Positions 1 to 8,074 of a stretch of DNA of 64,000 bases are shown here, one piece after another. The position numbers and the translations under genes are program-made. Position 1 is the stretch's first letter; each line of letters begins with the position of its first letter. The notes under the pieces were generated by a model, which worked only from the letters and a program-made list of their open reading frames with translations, ran no database searches and had not been told where the DNA came from. The stretch comes from Opitutaceae bacterium EW11. GTDB taxonomy: Bacteria > Verrucomicrobiota > Verrucomicrobiia > Opitutales > Opitutaceae. The DNA lies in the NCBI GenBank assembly GCA_003054665.1, contig QAYY01000020.1, positions 62,001 to 126,000 on the forward strand, given 5' to 3'.

Positions 1-1295
1 CCGGCCGGCCCGACAGCTACGGCATGGCGGCGTCGGCCGCCGACTACGACAACGACGGGAATCTCGACCTCTACGTCTGCAATTACGGGACGAACATCCT
101 GTATCACAACAACGGCGACGGCACGTTCACCGACGTCACCGAGAAGGCGGGCCTGCTCAGCCCCGGCTGGAGCCTCGCGGCGCCCTGGTTCGACTACAAC
201 GGCGACGGCAAGCTCGACCTCTTCGTGGTGCACTACCTCGAGTACGACAAAGGCGCCTTCCAGCAAGTGGGTGCGTACTACAAGGCGGACAACTTCCCCG
301 GTCCGCTCTCCTACCCCGGACTGCCCGATCACCTCTACCGCAACAACGGCGACGGCACGTTCACCGATGTCACCCGCGAGGCCGGCCTCTGGGAGCCGAC
401 CGGCCGCGGCATGGGAGCGGTCGCCTGCGACCTCAACGGCGACGGCTTCGTCGACCTCTACGTCACGAACGACGCGATGGCGAACAACCTCTGGATCAAC
501 GACGGCCACGGCCATTTCACCGACGTCGCCACCGAAACCGGCACGGCGTTCGGCGAGGGCGGGCAGGGCGTGTCGTCGATGGGACCGTTCGTCGCCGACG
601 TCGACCGCAACGGCCTGCTCGACATCCTGGTTCCCGACATGGGCTACAGTTCGCTGCTGCTGCAGAAGCGGCCGGGCTTCTTCACCGACGTCACCGCGCA
701 GTCGGGCGTCGCCCTCCTCTGCGGCCAGTACACCGGCTGGGGCGGTCTGCTCAACGACTACGACAACGACGGTTACGTTGACCTGTTCATCGCCAACGGC
801 GACCCGCACCACCTTTACGTCGAGGAGGCCACGCTCGCGCGCTACGACGGCGCCGGCAAGTTCGTCGACATGACCGACGTGTCGGGCGAGTTCTTCGCGC
901 GCAAGTTCGTCGGCCGCGGCGCCGCGTTCGCCGACTTCGACAACGACGGCGACATCGACATCGTGGTGAACGTGATCGGGGACGCCCCGCACCTCCTGCG
1001 CAACGACGGCGGCAACGCCCGTCACTGGCTGAAGATCGTGCCGCTCCGCACCGACACCGGCATGGTGACACTCGGCGCCACCGTGACGGTGAAGGCAAAC
1101 GGCCTGACGATGGTGCAGCCGGTCGTCGCAACCAACGGCTACCTCACCGGCAGCGATCCGCGCCCGAACTTCGGACTCGGCGACGCCACTCGGGCCGACT
1201 CGGTCGAAATCCGCTGGCCCGATGGCACCCGGCAGGTGCTCAACAACGTGAAGGCCGACCAAATCCTGACGGTGAAGCCGTCGACGACGAAGTAA
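1..1295 (+). CDS. FG-GAP/VCBS repeat protein with ASPIC/UnbV domain (5' partial)
   Basis: The frame is open from the left edge (codon phase starts at base 3), so the N-terminus and any signal peptide lie outside the window. The first in-frame ATG at 24 sits inside a repeat and is not the start. The protein is a string of FG-GAP/VCBS beta-propeller blades with calcium-loop motifs such as DYDNDGNLDLYV, DLNGDGFVDLYV, DYDNDGYVDLFI and DFDNDGDIDIVV. It ends in an ASPIC/UnbV domain (GDATRADSVEIRWPDGTRQ). This family (CRTAC1-like) is normally secreted or cell-surface and its biochemical role is unknown. It lies 17 bases before the multihaem cytochrome gene and probably shares its transcript. Family assignment is secure; function is not. 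Confidence 0.9.
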   Translation, partial: GRPDSYGMAASAADYDNDGNLDLYVCNYGTNILYHNNGDGTFTDVTEKAGLLSPGWSLAAPWFDYNGDGKLDLFVVHYLEYDKGAFQQVGAYYKADNFPGPLSYPGLPDHLYRNNGDGTFTDVTREAGLWEPTGRGMGAVACDLNGDGFVDLYVTNDAMANNLWINDGHGHFTDVATETGTAFGEGGQGVSSMGPFVADVDRNGLLDILVPDMGYSSLLLQKRPGFFTDVTAQSGVALLCGQYTGWGGLLNDYDNDGYVDLFIANGDPHHLYVEEATLARYDGAGKFVDMTDVSGEFFARKFVGRGAAFADFDNDGDIDIVVNVIGDAPHLLRNDGGNARHWLKIVPLRTDTGMVTLGATVTVKANGLTMVQPVVATNGYLTGSDPRPNFGLGDATRADSVEIRWPDGTRQVLNNVKADQILTVKPSTTK

Positions 1296-1312
1296 CCCGC
1301 CCCTCGCCGACC

Positions 1313-3775
1313 ATGAAATCTCTTTTCCGCGATGGGCCGGGCCTCGCCGTGGCTCTGCTGGCTTCCGCGCTCGCCGCCCACGGCGCCGACAACTACGCCG
1401 ACGCTCCGATCCGGGATCCCATCTACATCGGCGCCCAGGCCTGCGCGGAGTGCCACGACAGCCCCGACACAGGCGCGCAGTACAGCCAGTGGCGCACCAC
1501 CGCGCACTCCCGCGCCTTCGAGGCGCTGACGATGCCGGAGTCGAAGGAAATCGCGCGCCTCAGCGGCATCACGGAGGATCCGCTGAAGTCCCGCATGTGC
1601 CTCGGCTGCCACACCACCGCCTCCGACGAGGAGGACTGGCGCAAGGACGCCGGATTCCAGGCGCGGGACGGCATGCAATGCGAGACGTGCCACGGTCCAG
1701 GAAGCGAATACGCGTCCGACGGCGTGATGAAAGACCGCGCCGAGGCGATGAAGCGGGGCCTGAGAATCATCGCCAAGGACGACTGCCGGCAGTGCCACCG
1801 TCCCAAAGGCTCGCACGACATGGTCCTGAAAGGCCGCAAGCCGTTCGATCTCGAGGAGGCCTGGCGCACGATCGCGCATCCGGTTCCCAAGGACAAACAT
1901 ACCGCCTCGACCGCGGCCAAACTCCCGGCGCGCGCGGCTGTGCCGATGCCTGCCGCGACAACCACGCCGTCCGCGCCGCCGCCGGCGCACGTCGAACCTA
2001 TCTACAAGAATCCGCTCAACCTCGCCCTGTCGCCCGACGGCAGGGAACTCTGGGTGGCGTGCGAGCAGGCCGGCACCGTGGCTGTGATCGACACGGCCAC
2101 GCGGACCAAGACGCTCGAGTTCAAAGTCGGTGGGCAACCCACCGAGATCGCCTTTGAGCCCGACGGAAAGCGCGCGTTCGTCAGCAATCGCCTGGACGAC
2201 AGCGTTTCCGTCGTCGACGTGGCCGGGCATCGCGTCACCGCGACGATCGAGGTCGGCGACGAACCCCACGGCGTGCTCGTCGACCGCGCGGGGAAATACC
2301 TCTACGTCCTCAACACCTCGATCGACAACGTCTCGGTCATCGATCTGGCCACGCTGACGGAGGTCAAGCGCCTCAGCGCCTCGCGCTCGCCCTGGGATCT
2401 CGCGCTCTCGCCCGACGGCAGAACGATCGTGGTCACCAACGTGCTGTCGCGCTACACGGGCGACCGCAACCCGTCGCTCTCGGAGCTGACGGTGATCGAC
2501 ACCGAGCGCGCCGTCGTGAAGGACCGCGTCGCGGTGCCGGGTGCGAACCTGCTCGAAGGCATCGCGTGGCATCCGAGCGGCCAATACGCGGTGTTTACGG
2601 AGCTGCGCTCGAAGAACCTCGTGCCGATGACGCGGATCAACCACGGCTGGACCATCACGAACGGTCTCGGAATCCTCTGGGCGGACGGGCGCGTCGACCA
2701 AGCGCTCCTCGATCAGAACGATCTCTGTTTTCCGGATCCGACCGACGTGGTGATCACGCCCGACGGCAAGCTCGCCTTCGTCTCGAGCAGCAGCTCCGAC
2801 CGCGTCGCGGTGGTAGATCTCGGGAAACTCACGCGGCTGCTGCAGGCTGCGACCCCCGAGGAACGCGAACACGTCATTCCGAACCACACCGGCAAGCCGG
2901 CGGAGTACGTGATCGCCTACATCCCGGTCAACACCACGCCCCGCGGCCTGGCGTGCTCGACTGACGGATCGACGCTCTACGTCGCAAGCAAGCTCGACGA
3001 TTCCGTCACCGTGGTGGACGTGCGCGCGCTCGCCGCCGTCCGGCGCATAACGCTCGACGGGCCGGCGGAGGTCACGGTGCACCGCCGCGGCGAACGCCTT
3101 TTTCACAGCGCGAACGTCGCGTTCCGGCGGCAGTTTTCCTGCAGCACCTGCCATCCCGACGGCCACATCGACAACCTCGCCTACAGCATCGAGGACTCCG
3201 GCGTGGGCATGAACCCGGTCGACAACCGCACCCTGCGCGGCATCGCCGACACCGCGCCGTTCAAGTGGTCGGGCGTGAACCCCAGCCTCAAGCGCCAGTG
3301 CGGCGCCCGGCTCGCGGTCTTCATCACGCGTATCCAGCCGTTCACGACCGAGCAGCTCGAGGACCTCCACGACTACCTCTGTTCGATCCCGCGCCCGCCC
3401 AATCGCTACCGCAAGCTGGGCGAGGACCTCACGGAAGCGCAGCGCCGGGGCAAAGGCGTCTTCGAACGCACGCACCGCAACGACGGCTCCGTCATCCCGT
3501 CCGAAGGCCGCTGCACCACCTGCCATCCGCCGCCGCTGTACACCGACGGACGCCTCCACGACGTGGGCACCCAGTTCCCGCTCGATCGCAGTGGAAAGCT
3601 CGATCCTCCGCACCTGATGAACATCTACGACTCCGCCCCATACCTGCACAACGGCATCGCGCGGACGCTCGAGGAAATCTGGACCGTCTACAATCCCGAG
3701 GACCGGCATGGCGTGACGAACGACATGACCAAGGACCAGCTCAACGACCTGGTCGAGTACCTCAAAACCCTCTGA
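1313..3775 (+). CDS. Multihaem cytochrome - YVTN beta-propeller - dihaem peroxidase-like fusion protein
   Basis: An 820-residue exported protein with a signal peptide at residues 1-24. Residues 40-165 hold four c-haem sites (CAECH 44-48, CLGCH 96-100, CETCH 123-127, CRQCH 158-162) in a cytochrome c554-like arrangement. A Pro/Ala linker (about 195-228) leads into a YVTN-type beta-propeller (about 230-600; 'LALSPDGRELWVA', 'VSVVDVAGHRV', 'LYVASKLDDSVTVVDV'). The C-terminal part holds two more haem sites (CSTCH 610-614, CTTCH 734-738), as in MauG/cytochrome c peroxidase-like proteins. It should act in the periplasm in electron transfer or oxidation of an unknown substrate. It is flanked by an FG-GAP protein and a second propeller protein on the same strand. 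The substrate cannot be read from the sequence. Confidence 0.9.
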   Translation: MKSLFRDGPGLAVALLASALAAHGADNYADAPIRDPIYIGAQACAECHDSPDTGAQYSQWRTTAHSRAFEALTMPESKEIARLSGITEDPLKSRMCLGCHTTASDEEDWRKDAGFQARDGMQCETCHGPGSEYASDGVMKDRAEAMKRGLRIIAKDDCRQCHRPKGSHDMVLKGRKPFDLEEAWRTIAHPVPKDKHTASTAAKLPARAAVPMPAATTTPSAPPPAHVEPIYKNPLNLALSPDGRELWVACEQAGTVAVIDTATRTKTLEFKVGGQPTEIAFEPDGKRAFVSNRLDDSVSVVDVAGHRVTATIEVGDEPHGVLVDRAGKYLYVLNTSIDNVSVIDLATLTEVKRLSASRSPWDLALSPDGRTIVVTNVLSRYTGDRNPSLSELTVIDTERAVVKDRVAVPGANLLEGIAWHPSGQYAVFTELRSKNLVPMTRINHGWTITNGLGILWADGRVDQALLDQNDLCFPDPTDVVITPDGKLAFVSSSSSDRVAVVDLGKLTRLLQAATPEEREHVIPNHTGKPAEYVIAYIPVNTTPRGLACSTDGSTLYVASKLDDSVTVVDVRALAAVRRITLDGPAEVTVHRRGERLFHSANVAFRRQFSCSTCHPDGHIDNLAYSIEDSGVGMNPVDNRTLRGIADTAPFKWSGVNPSLKRQCGARLAVFITRIQPFTTEQLEDLHDYLCSIPRPPNRYRKLGEDLTEAQRRGKGVFERTHRNDGSVIPSEGRCTTCHPPPLYTDGRLHDVGTQFPLDRSGKLDPPHLMNIYDSAPYLHNGIARTLEEIWTVYNPEDRHGVTNDMTKDQLNDLVEYLKTL

Positions 3776-3854
3776 GTCCTCGTCGTTTCGGCCCGCTTCG
3801 CGCGGCCCACCGGCATCCCCTCCTTTCTCGGATATCCCAACACAAAGGCACGGC

Positions 3855-5033
3855 ATGTATCCCCCTCACCCTCGACTTCTCGCGCTCGCGGCGCTGCTGT
3901 TCACCAACCTGCCGCACCCGGCCGCGGCGATCGACGCCGCGAAGCCGGCCGCAGACCCCGGACTGCCCTACGTGTACACAAAGTGGGAGCAGCTCACGAC
4001 GAAGGACGGACTGCCCAACGATCACATCTTCGCCGTCAAGGCCGACCCCACGCGAAACTGCGTGTGGATCGGCACCGAGGACGGGCTCGCCTGCTACGAC
4101 AAAGAGACGAAGAAGATCCGGAGCTGGCAGGAGAAGGACGGCCTGCCCTGGCGCGTGGTCACGGCGATCGACATCGATCCGCGCACCGGCGACGTCTGGC
4201 TCGGCCTCTTCGGGGGCGGCCTCGCCCGGTTCAGCGCCGGACGTTTCGATCACTTCAGCCAGCTGAACAGCGGGCTCGTCAACGACGTCGTGTACGCGAT
4301 CGCCATCGAGGGCGACCACGTCTGGTGCGCCACCACGGCGGGCGCGAGCCGCTACAACACCAAGACCGACAAATGGGACATCTTCACCGAGAAGAACGCC
4401 CCGATGGAGGAGATCTGGAACTACAACGTCTCCGCCCACGACGGCAAAGTTCACCTCGCAGTCTGGGGTAGCGGCGTGCTCGAGCAGGACATCAAGACCG
4501 AGAACTGGAAGGTGTACCTCGACCCGGACGGCGAGATGGAAATCGATCTCTACCGCGACGACGGAAACATCCACGTGATCGTCACCGGCGCCGTCTATCG
4601 CGAGAAGGTGCTCTGGATCTCCTCGTATTTCGGCGTGTGCCGCTACGACGGCCGCCACTGGCACGGGTTCTACGATCACGACTCGGGGCTGCCGAGCAAC
4701 TTCACCAACAACCTCATGGCCCGCAGCGCCCATGAAGCCTGGTTCGCCACCGACAAGGGCCTGGGCGCCTGCATGGACGACGCGACCAACACCTGGGTGT
4801 CCTACACCTCCGACGGCGACCACCACACCGGCAAGGCGGTGATCATGCGCGACAACAAGGTTATCCAGGTCGTGGATACCGGATACAACGTCCCGCACAA
4901 CTTTCAGATCTGCGTCGACTTTGACGGCCAGGATGTGTGGGCCGGCACGTCCAAGGGCCTGGGGCACGGCATCGGCAAGGGATATTACCCGCGCCTGCGC
5001 CCGGCTCCCGCCTCCAACGCCAAGAGCCCGTAG
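3855..5033 (+). CDS. Secreted regulator-propeller (Reg_prop-like) protein
   Basis: 392 residues with an N-terminal signal peptide (cleavage near 'HPAAA-ID', about residue 25). The rest is a beta-propeller of two-component-regulator type: repeated blades with 'TKDGLPNDHIFAVKADP', 'VWIGTEDGLACYD', 'GDVWLGLFGGGLARF' and 'VWAGTSKGLGHG'. In hybrid sensor kinases such blades form the periplasmic sensor. Here no kinase, membrane segment or output domain follows, so the propeller stands alone. It lies 79 bases after the cytochrome-propeller fusion and 42 bases before a binding-protein gene, which suggests one transcription unit. A scaffold or ligand-sensing role in the periplasm is an inference. Confidence 0.8.
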   Translation: MYPPHPRLLALAALLFTNLPHPAAAIDAAKPAADPGLPYVYTKWEQLTTKDGLPNDHIFAVKADPTRNCVWIGTEDGLACYDKETKKIRSWQEKDGLPWRVVTAIDIDPRTGDVWLGLFGGGLARFSAGRFDHFSQLNSGLVNDVVYAIAIEGDHVWCATTAGASRYNTKTDKWDIFTEKNAPMEEIWNYNVSAHDGKVHLAVWGSGVLEQDIKTENWKVYLDPDGEMEIDLYRDDGNIHVIVTGAVYREKVLWISSYFGVCRYDGRHWHGFYDHDSGLPSNFTNNLMARSAHEAWFATDKGLGACMDDATNTWVSYTSDGDHHTGKAVIMRDNKVIQVVDTGYNVPHNFQICVDFDGQDVWAGTSKGLGHGIGKGYYPRLRPAPASNAKSP

Positions 5034-5075
5034 CCCCGAACCCCCGCGTGCGCTCATCCCTTCGGGATCAAAACC

Positions 5076-6551
5076 ATGAACACCTTTCCCCCCGCCCGCC
5101 GCTCCGTCTCCGCGCGGCGCCTCCTCTGCGCCGCGACCGCGGCCAGCCTGCTGCTCGCCGCGCCGGCTCAGGCCGACAAAACCGACGACGCCCAGGCCGC
5201 CGCCATCCTGCCGCACCTCGACACCGGCTACTACGACCGACCCGATCTGCCGCTGAAGCAGAACGAGAATTACGCCAACTCCTCCGCCGACGTGGAGCCC
5301 TACGGGGGCGTCAAGCCCTACAAGGAGCACTTCCTCGTGCAGATGGAATACACGGGGGCGGGCCGCGGCATACCCGAGCCCGAACACGTCGACACGGTCA
5401 GGATCGGATTCCTGGGTCCGATCAAACCCACCGTCTCCGTGGCCACCGGCGGCAAGAGCCACAACGAGGAAAAACTCGGCATCGCCATGATGCAGGGCAC
5501 CACCCTCGCCATCGAGCAGGCCAACGCCCAGGGCGGCTACCTCAAGCGCCACATCCCCTTCGAACTCGTGGTCCACAACGACAACGCCCTCTGGGGCGCG
5601 TCCGGCAGCGAGGTCGTCGACATGGCCTACAAGGACAAGGTCTGGGCAATAGTCGGCGGTATCGACGGAGCCAATACCCATATCGCCATCCGCGTCGCGC
5701 TCAAGATCGAGATTCCCTGGATGACCCCGGGCGACCTCGATCCGACGTACATCGAGACCAACATTCCCTGGGTGATGCGCTGCGTCGGCGACGACCGCCA
5801 GCTCAACTACCTGCTGGTCGATTACGCCATGCGCAAGATGGGCTACAAACGGCCCTGCATTCTCCGGTCCGGCAATCGCTACGGGCGCTTCGGCGTGCGC
5901 GAGATCCGCGACGGCTGCCGCCGGCTCGAGCATCCGATCGTCTGCGAAATGCCGTACAAGGGCGGCGCCACCGATTTTTCGATGCAGCTGGACCGGATCG
6001 CCGAGTACAAGCCCGACGTGATCTTTCATTGGGGCAACGGCGCCGACGCCGCACGCGTGCTCAACGCGATCCGGGCCCGCGGCTGGAAGCAGCCCTTCCT
6101 CACCTGCGATCGCGCGGTCTCGGACGAGTTTCTCCAGATCGCCGGCGCCAACGCCGAGGGCGTCATCTGCGGGTATCCGTGGGATCCGGAGCGCAAGGAC
6201 CCGAAGCTCGCCGCGTTTCGCGAAGCGTTCCGCAAGCGCTGGGGGGTCGAGCCCGACACCTACGCGACGCACGCCTACGACGGCACCAACATGATCATCT
6301 GGGCGATCCAGAATGCCGGTCTCAACCGCGCGAAGATCCGCGACATGATCGCCTTTCGCACCGAACCCTTTCACGGCGTGACGGGCGACATCCCGCTCAG
6401 CTCCGCGATGGACGACGCCGGCGACGTCTTCCTCGCCATCCGCGAAAACGGCAAATGGGTTTACCACTCCCGCGAGGATCTCGGCATCCCGCGCGGCAAG
6501 GTGATCGAGAAGCCGCGCGTCGAGCGCGACGTCGCCAGCGCCGACAAGTGA
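5076..6551 (+). CDS. Type-I periplasmic binding protein (branched-chain amino acid/amide family)
   Basis: 491 residues with a signal peptide (MNTFPPARRSVSARRLLC..., cleavage near 'APAQA'). The body is a LivK/AmiC-like fold (Peripla_BP_6): 'VRIGFLGPIKP', 'GTTLAIEQANAQGGYLKR', 'VWAIVGGIDGANTHIAIRVA', 'DVIFHWGNGADAARVLNAIR', 'YATHAYDGTNMIIWAIQNAG'. Such proteins bind amino acids, amides or urea for ABC uptake or sensing. It is longer than usual (about 380-420) owing to an N-terminal extension before the fold. No ABC permease or ATPase is nearby. A second binding protein follows, so the pair looks like a receptor role rather than a standard importer. Confidence 0.88.
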   Translation: MNTFPPARRSVSARRLLCAATAASLLLAAPAQADKTDDAQAAAILPHLDTGYYDRPDLPLKQNENYANSSADVEPYGGVKPYKEHFLVQMEYTGAGRGIPEPEHVDTVRIGFLGPIKPTVSVATGGKSHNEEKLGIAMMQGTTLAIEQANAQGGYLKRHIPFELVVHNDNALWGASGSEVVDMAYKDKVWAIVGGIDGANTHIAIRVALKIEIPWMTPGDLDPTYIETNIPWVMRCVGDDRQLNYLLVDYAMRKMGYKRPCILRSGNRYGRFGVREIRDGCRRLEHPIVCEMPYKGGATDFSMQLDRIAEYKPDVIFHWGNGADAARVLNAIRARGWKQPFLTCDRAVSDEFLQIAGANAEGVICGYPWDPERKDPKLAAFREAFRKRWGVEPDTYATHAYDGTNMIIWAIQNAGLNRAKIRDMIAFRTEPFHGVTGDIPLSSAMDDAGDVFLAIRENGKWVYHSREDLGIPRGKVIEKPRVERDVASADK

Positions 6552-6681
6552 ATCACGGTCCCGCAAACCGCCTGGGCCGTCGCGACGGCGCGGATACCGC
6601 GTCCGCGTCGCTCCGCGTCTCGGATGTGGGCGGGGTGCCCCCACTCCGCGAGCACGAACGCCGCAGCGGACGGCCTCATCC

Positions 6682-6746
6682 GGGGTGGACCGGCGCGTCC
6701 CGCAACGCTCTGGACCTCGGTCGCCACGGGACGCGTCGCCCCACCT
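6682..6746. repeat. Dispersed repeat, short inverted form (family GGCGCGTCCC)
   Basis: The arms GGTGGACCGGCGCGTCCCGC (6684-6703) and CCACGGGACGCGTCGCCCCACC (about 6725-6746) are inverted copies of each other and match the cores at 21344 and 50122. Its presence between 6551 and 6782 argues that this stretch is intergenic, and so supports the later TTG start of the second binding protein. Confidence 0.55.
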
Positions 6747-6781
6747 CGCTGCCCCAGGTCTTTTGCGCCGTAAGCGCTTTC

Positions 6782-8074
6782 TTGCGTCCATCCGTTCGGC
6801 TGGCGGCCTCGCTATCGCTGTTCGGATTCGGGGCGGCCGGTCTTGCCGAAACCCCGCCAGCTGACTCCGCACCCGCGCCCTACCTCCAGCTGCGCGCGAC
6901 CACGCTCAACTACAATGGTCCCACCGAGGATATTCCCAACCTCACCGAATACAGGATCGGATGGTTCGGACCATCCGACCCAAAGGATCCGGTCACGGGC
7001 GATTTGTGGTGGGCCGCGAACGCCGCCGTCCAGGAGGCAAACGAGGAAGCGCCGGCCGCGCCGCCCTGCCCGCCCTTTCGACTCGTGCCGCGCTGGTCCG
7101 TGGATCCCTGGGGCACCGGCGTCTCGCAGCTCGCGCGCATGGTCTACGACGAAAAGCCGCTGGCGCTGCTCGGATCGATCGACTCCGCCGCGACGCACCT
7201 TGCCGAGCAGGTGGTCGCCAAGGCGCAGCTCGCGCTGGTCAGCCCGGTGTCCACCGACGCTTCGATGACGCTGGCCGGCGTCTCGTGGATGTTCTCCTGC
7301 GCGCCGCGCGACGCCGCGATAGCGGAGTCCCTCACCCAGGCCGTTCTCGCCTCGCTGCCCGTCCCCCGCTGCGAAAGCGAAGATCCGACTTCGAACGTCA
7401 CGAATTCCTCCTTCGTCCTGCTCGCCTGCACCGATCACGAGTCGCGGATGACCGCACGCGAGGTGGCGCGCGCATTTGGGCGTGCGGGTCGCGCTCCGGC
7501 GGCCCGGCACGATCTGGCGCCCGGCGCGACCGTGTCCCCTCAACTCCTGGCCGCGCTCACGCGTGCGGCGCCCAGCGCGGTCGTGATCGTCGCCGGGGCC
7601 GACGATGCGGCCCGGCTGACGCACGTCGTTCGCCAGGCACTGCCCGAGGCCGCGGTCTTCGGCAGCCAGACGATGGGACGCCAGCGCTTTCTCGAACTCG
7701 CCGGGCCGGACGCCGAGGGCGTTCGCTTTCCGCTCGTCTCCGCGCCCTCGGATCTGCCGCCCGAGGCCCGCCGCTTTTGCGACCGGTTCGCCGCGGCCCG
7801 CGGCCACGCTCCCGACTACGCAACCCTTCTCACCTATGACGCCACCCGGCTTCTGATCGCCGCAATCCGTCGGGCCGGCCCGAACCGCGGCCGGGTGCGC
7901 GACGCGCTGGCCGCCTTGTCGCCCTGGCCCGGATACGCCGGCACGATCCGTTTCGATGGCACCGGCCAGAACACCCGAGCCACGATCGGCATGGGCACGA
8001 TCCGCGCCGGCGGGTTCGTGCCGCTGCCCGCCGTTTCCGGCCCCCTTTCTTCGTCCACGCCCTCCACCCCATGA
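6782..8074 (+). CDS. Second type-I periplasmic binding protein
   Basis: About 430 residues and related to the preceding binding protein: 'YRIGWFGPSDPKDP', 'WWAANAAVQEANEE', 'LALLGSIDSAATHLAEQ', 'LALVSPVSTDASMTLAG', 'AVFGSQTMGRQRFLEL', 'LLTYDATRLLIAAIRRAG'. The frame is open back to a GTG at 6548 that overlaps the previous stop (GTGA). However, 6552-6780 reads as low-quality Arg-rich sequence and contains a dispersed repeat. I place the start at TTG 6782, which gives a good signal peptide (RPSVRLAASLSLFGFGAAG). The 3' end overlaps the next start (ATGA at 8071-8074), pointing to translational coupling with the glycosidase. The start is uncertain; the family is clear. Confidence 0.82.
   Translation: MRPSVRLAASLSLFGFGAAGLAETPPADSAPAPYLQLRATTLNYNGPTEDIPNLTEYRIGWFGPSDPKDPVTGDLWWAANAAVQEANEEAPAAPPCPPFRLVPRWSVDPWGTGVSQLARMVYDEKPLALLGSIDSAATHLAEQVVAKAQLALVSPVSTDASMTLAGVSWMFSCAPRDAAIAESLTQAVLASLPVPRCESEDPTSNVTNSSFVLLACTDHESRMTAREVARAFGRAGRAPAARHDLAPGATVSPQLLAALTRAAPSAVVIVAGADDAARLTHVVRQALPEAAVFGSQTMGRQRFLELAGPDAEGVRFPLVSAPSDLPPEARRFCDRFAAARGHAPDYATLLTYDATRLLIAAIRRAGPNRGRVRDALAALSPWPGYAGTIRFDGTGQNTRATIGMGTIRAGGFVPLPAVSGPLSSSTPSTP

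Noticed and set aside
1139-3856. A 905-codon open frame on the reverse strand opposite the cytochrome fusion gene
   Set aside because: Composition is dominated by Arg, Asp, Val and Gly without any family motif; it is the antisense shadow of a high-GC gene whose forward product has clear haem and propeller motifs.
6548-6781. GTG 6548 as start of the second binding protein
   Set aside because: The overlap with the previous stop is attractive, but the intervening translation is not protein-like and contains a dispersed repeat.
3762-6872. A 1036-codon reverse-strand open frame
   Set aside because: It spans two well-supported forward genes and reads as low-complexity Val/Asp/Arg sequence; a GC-driven shadow.
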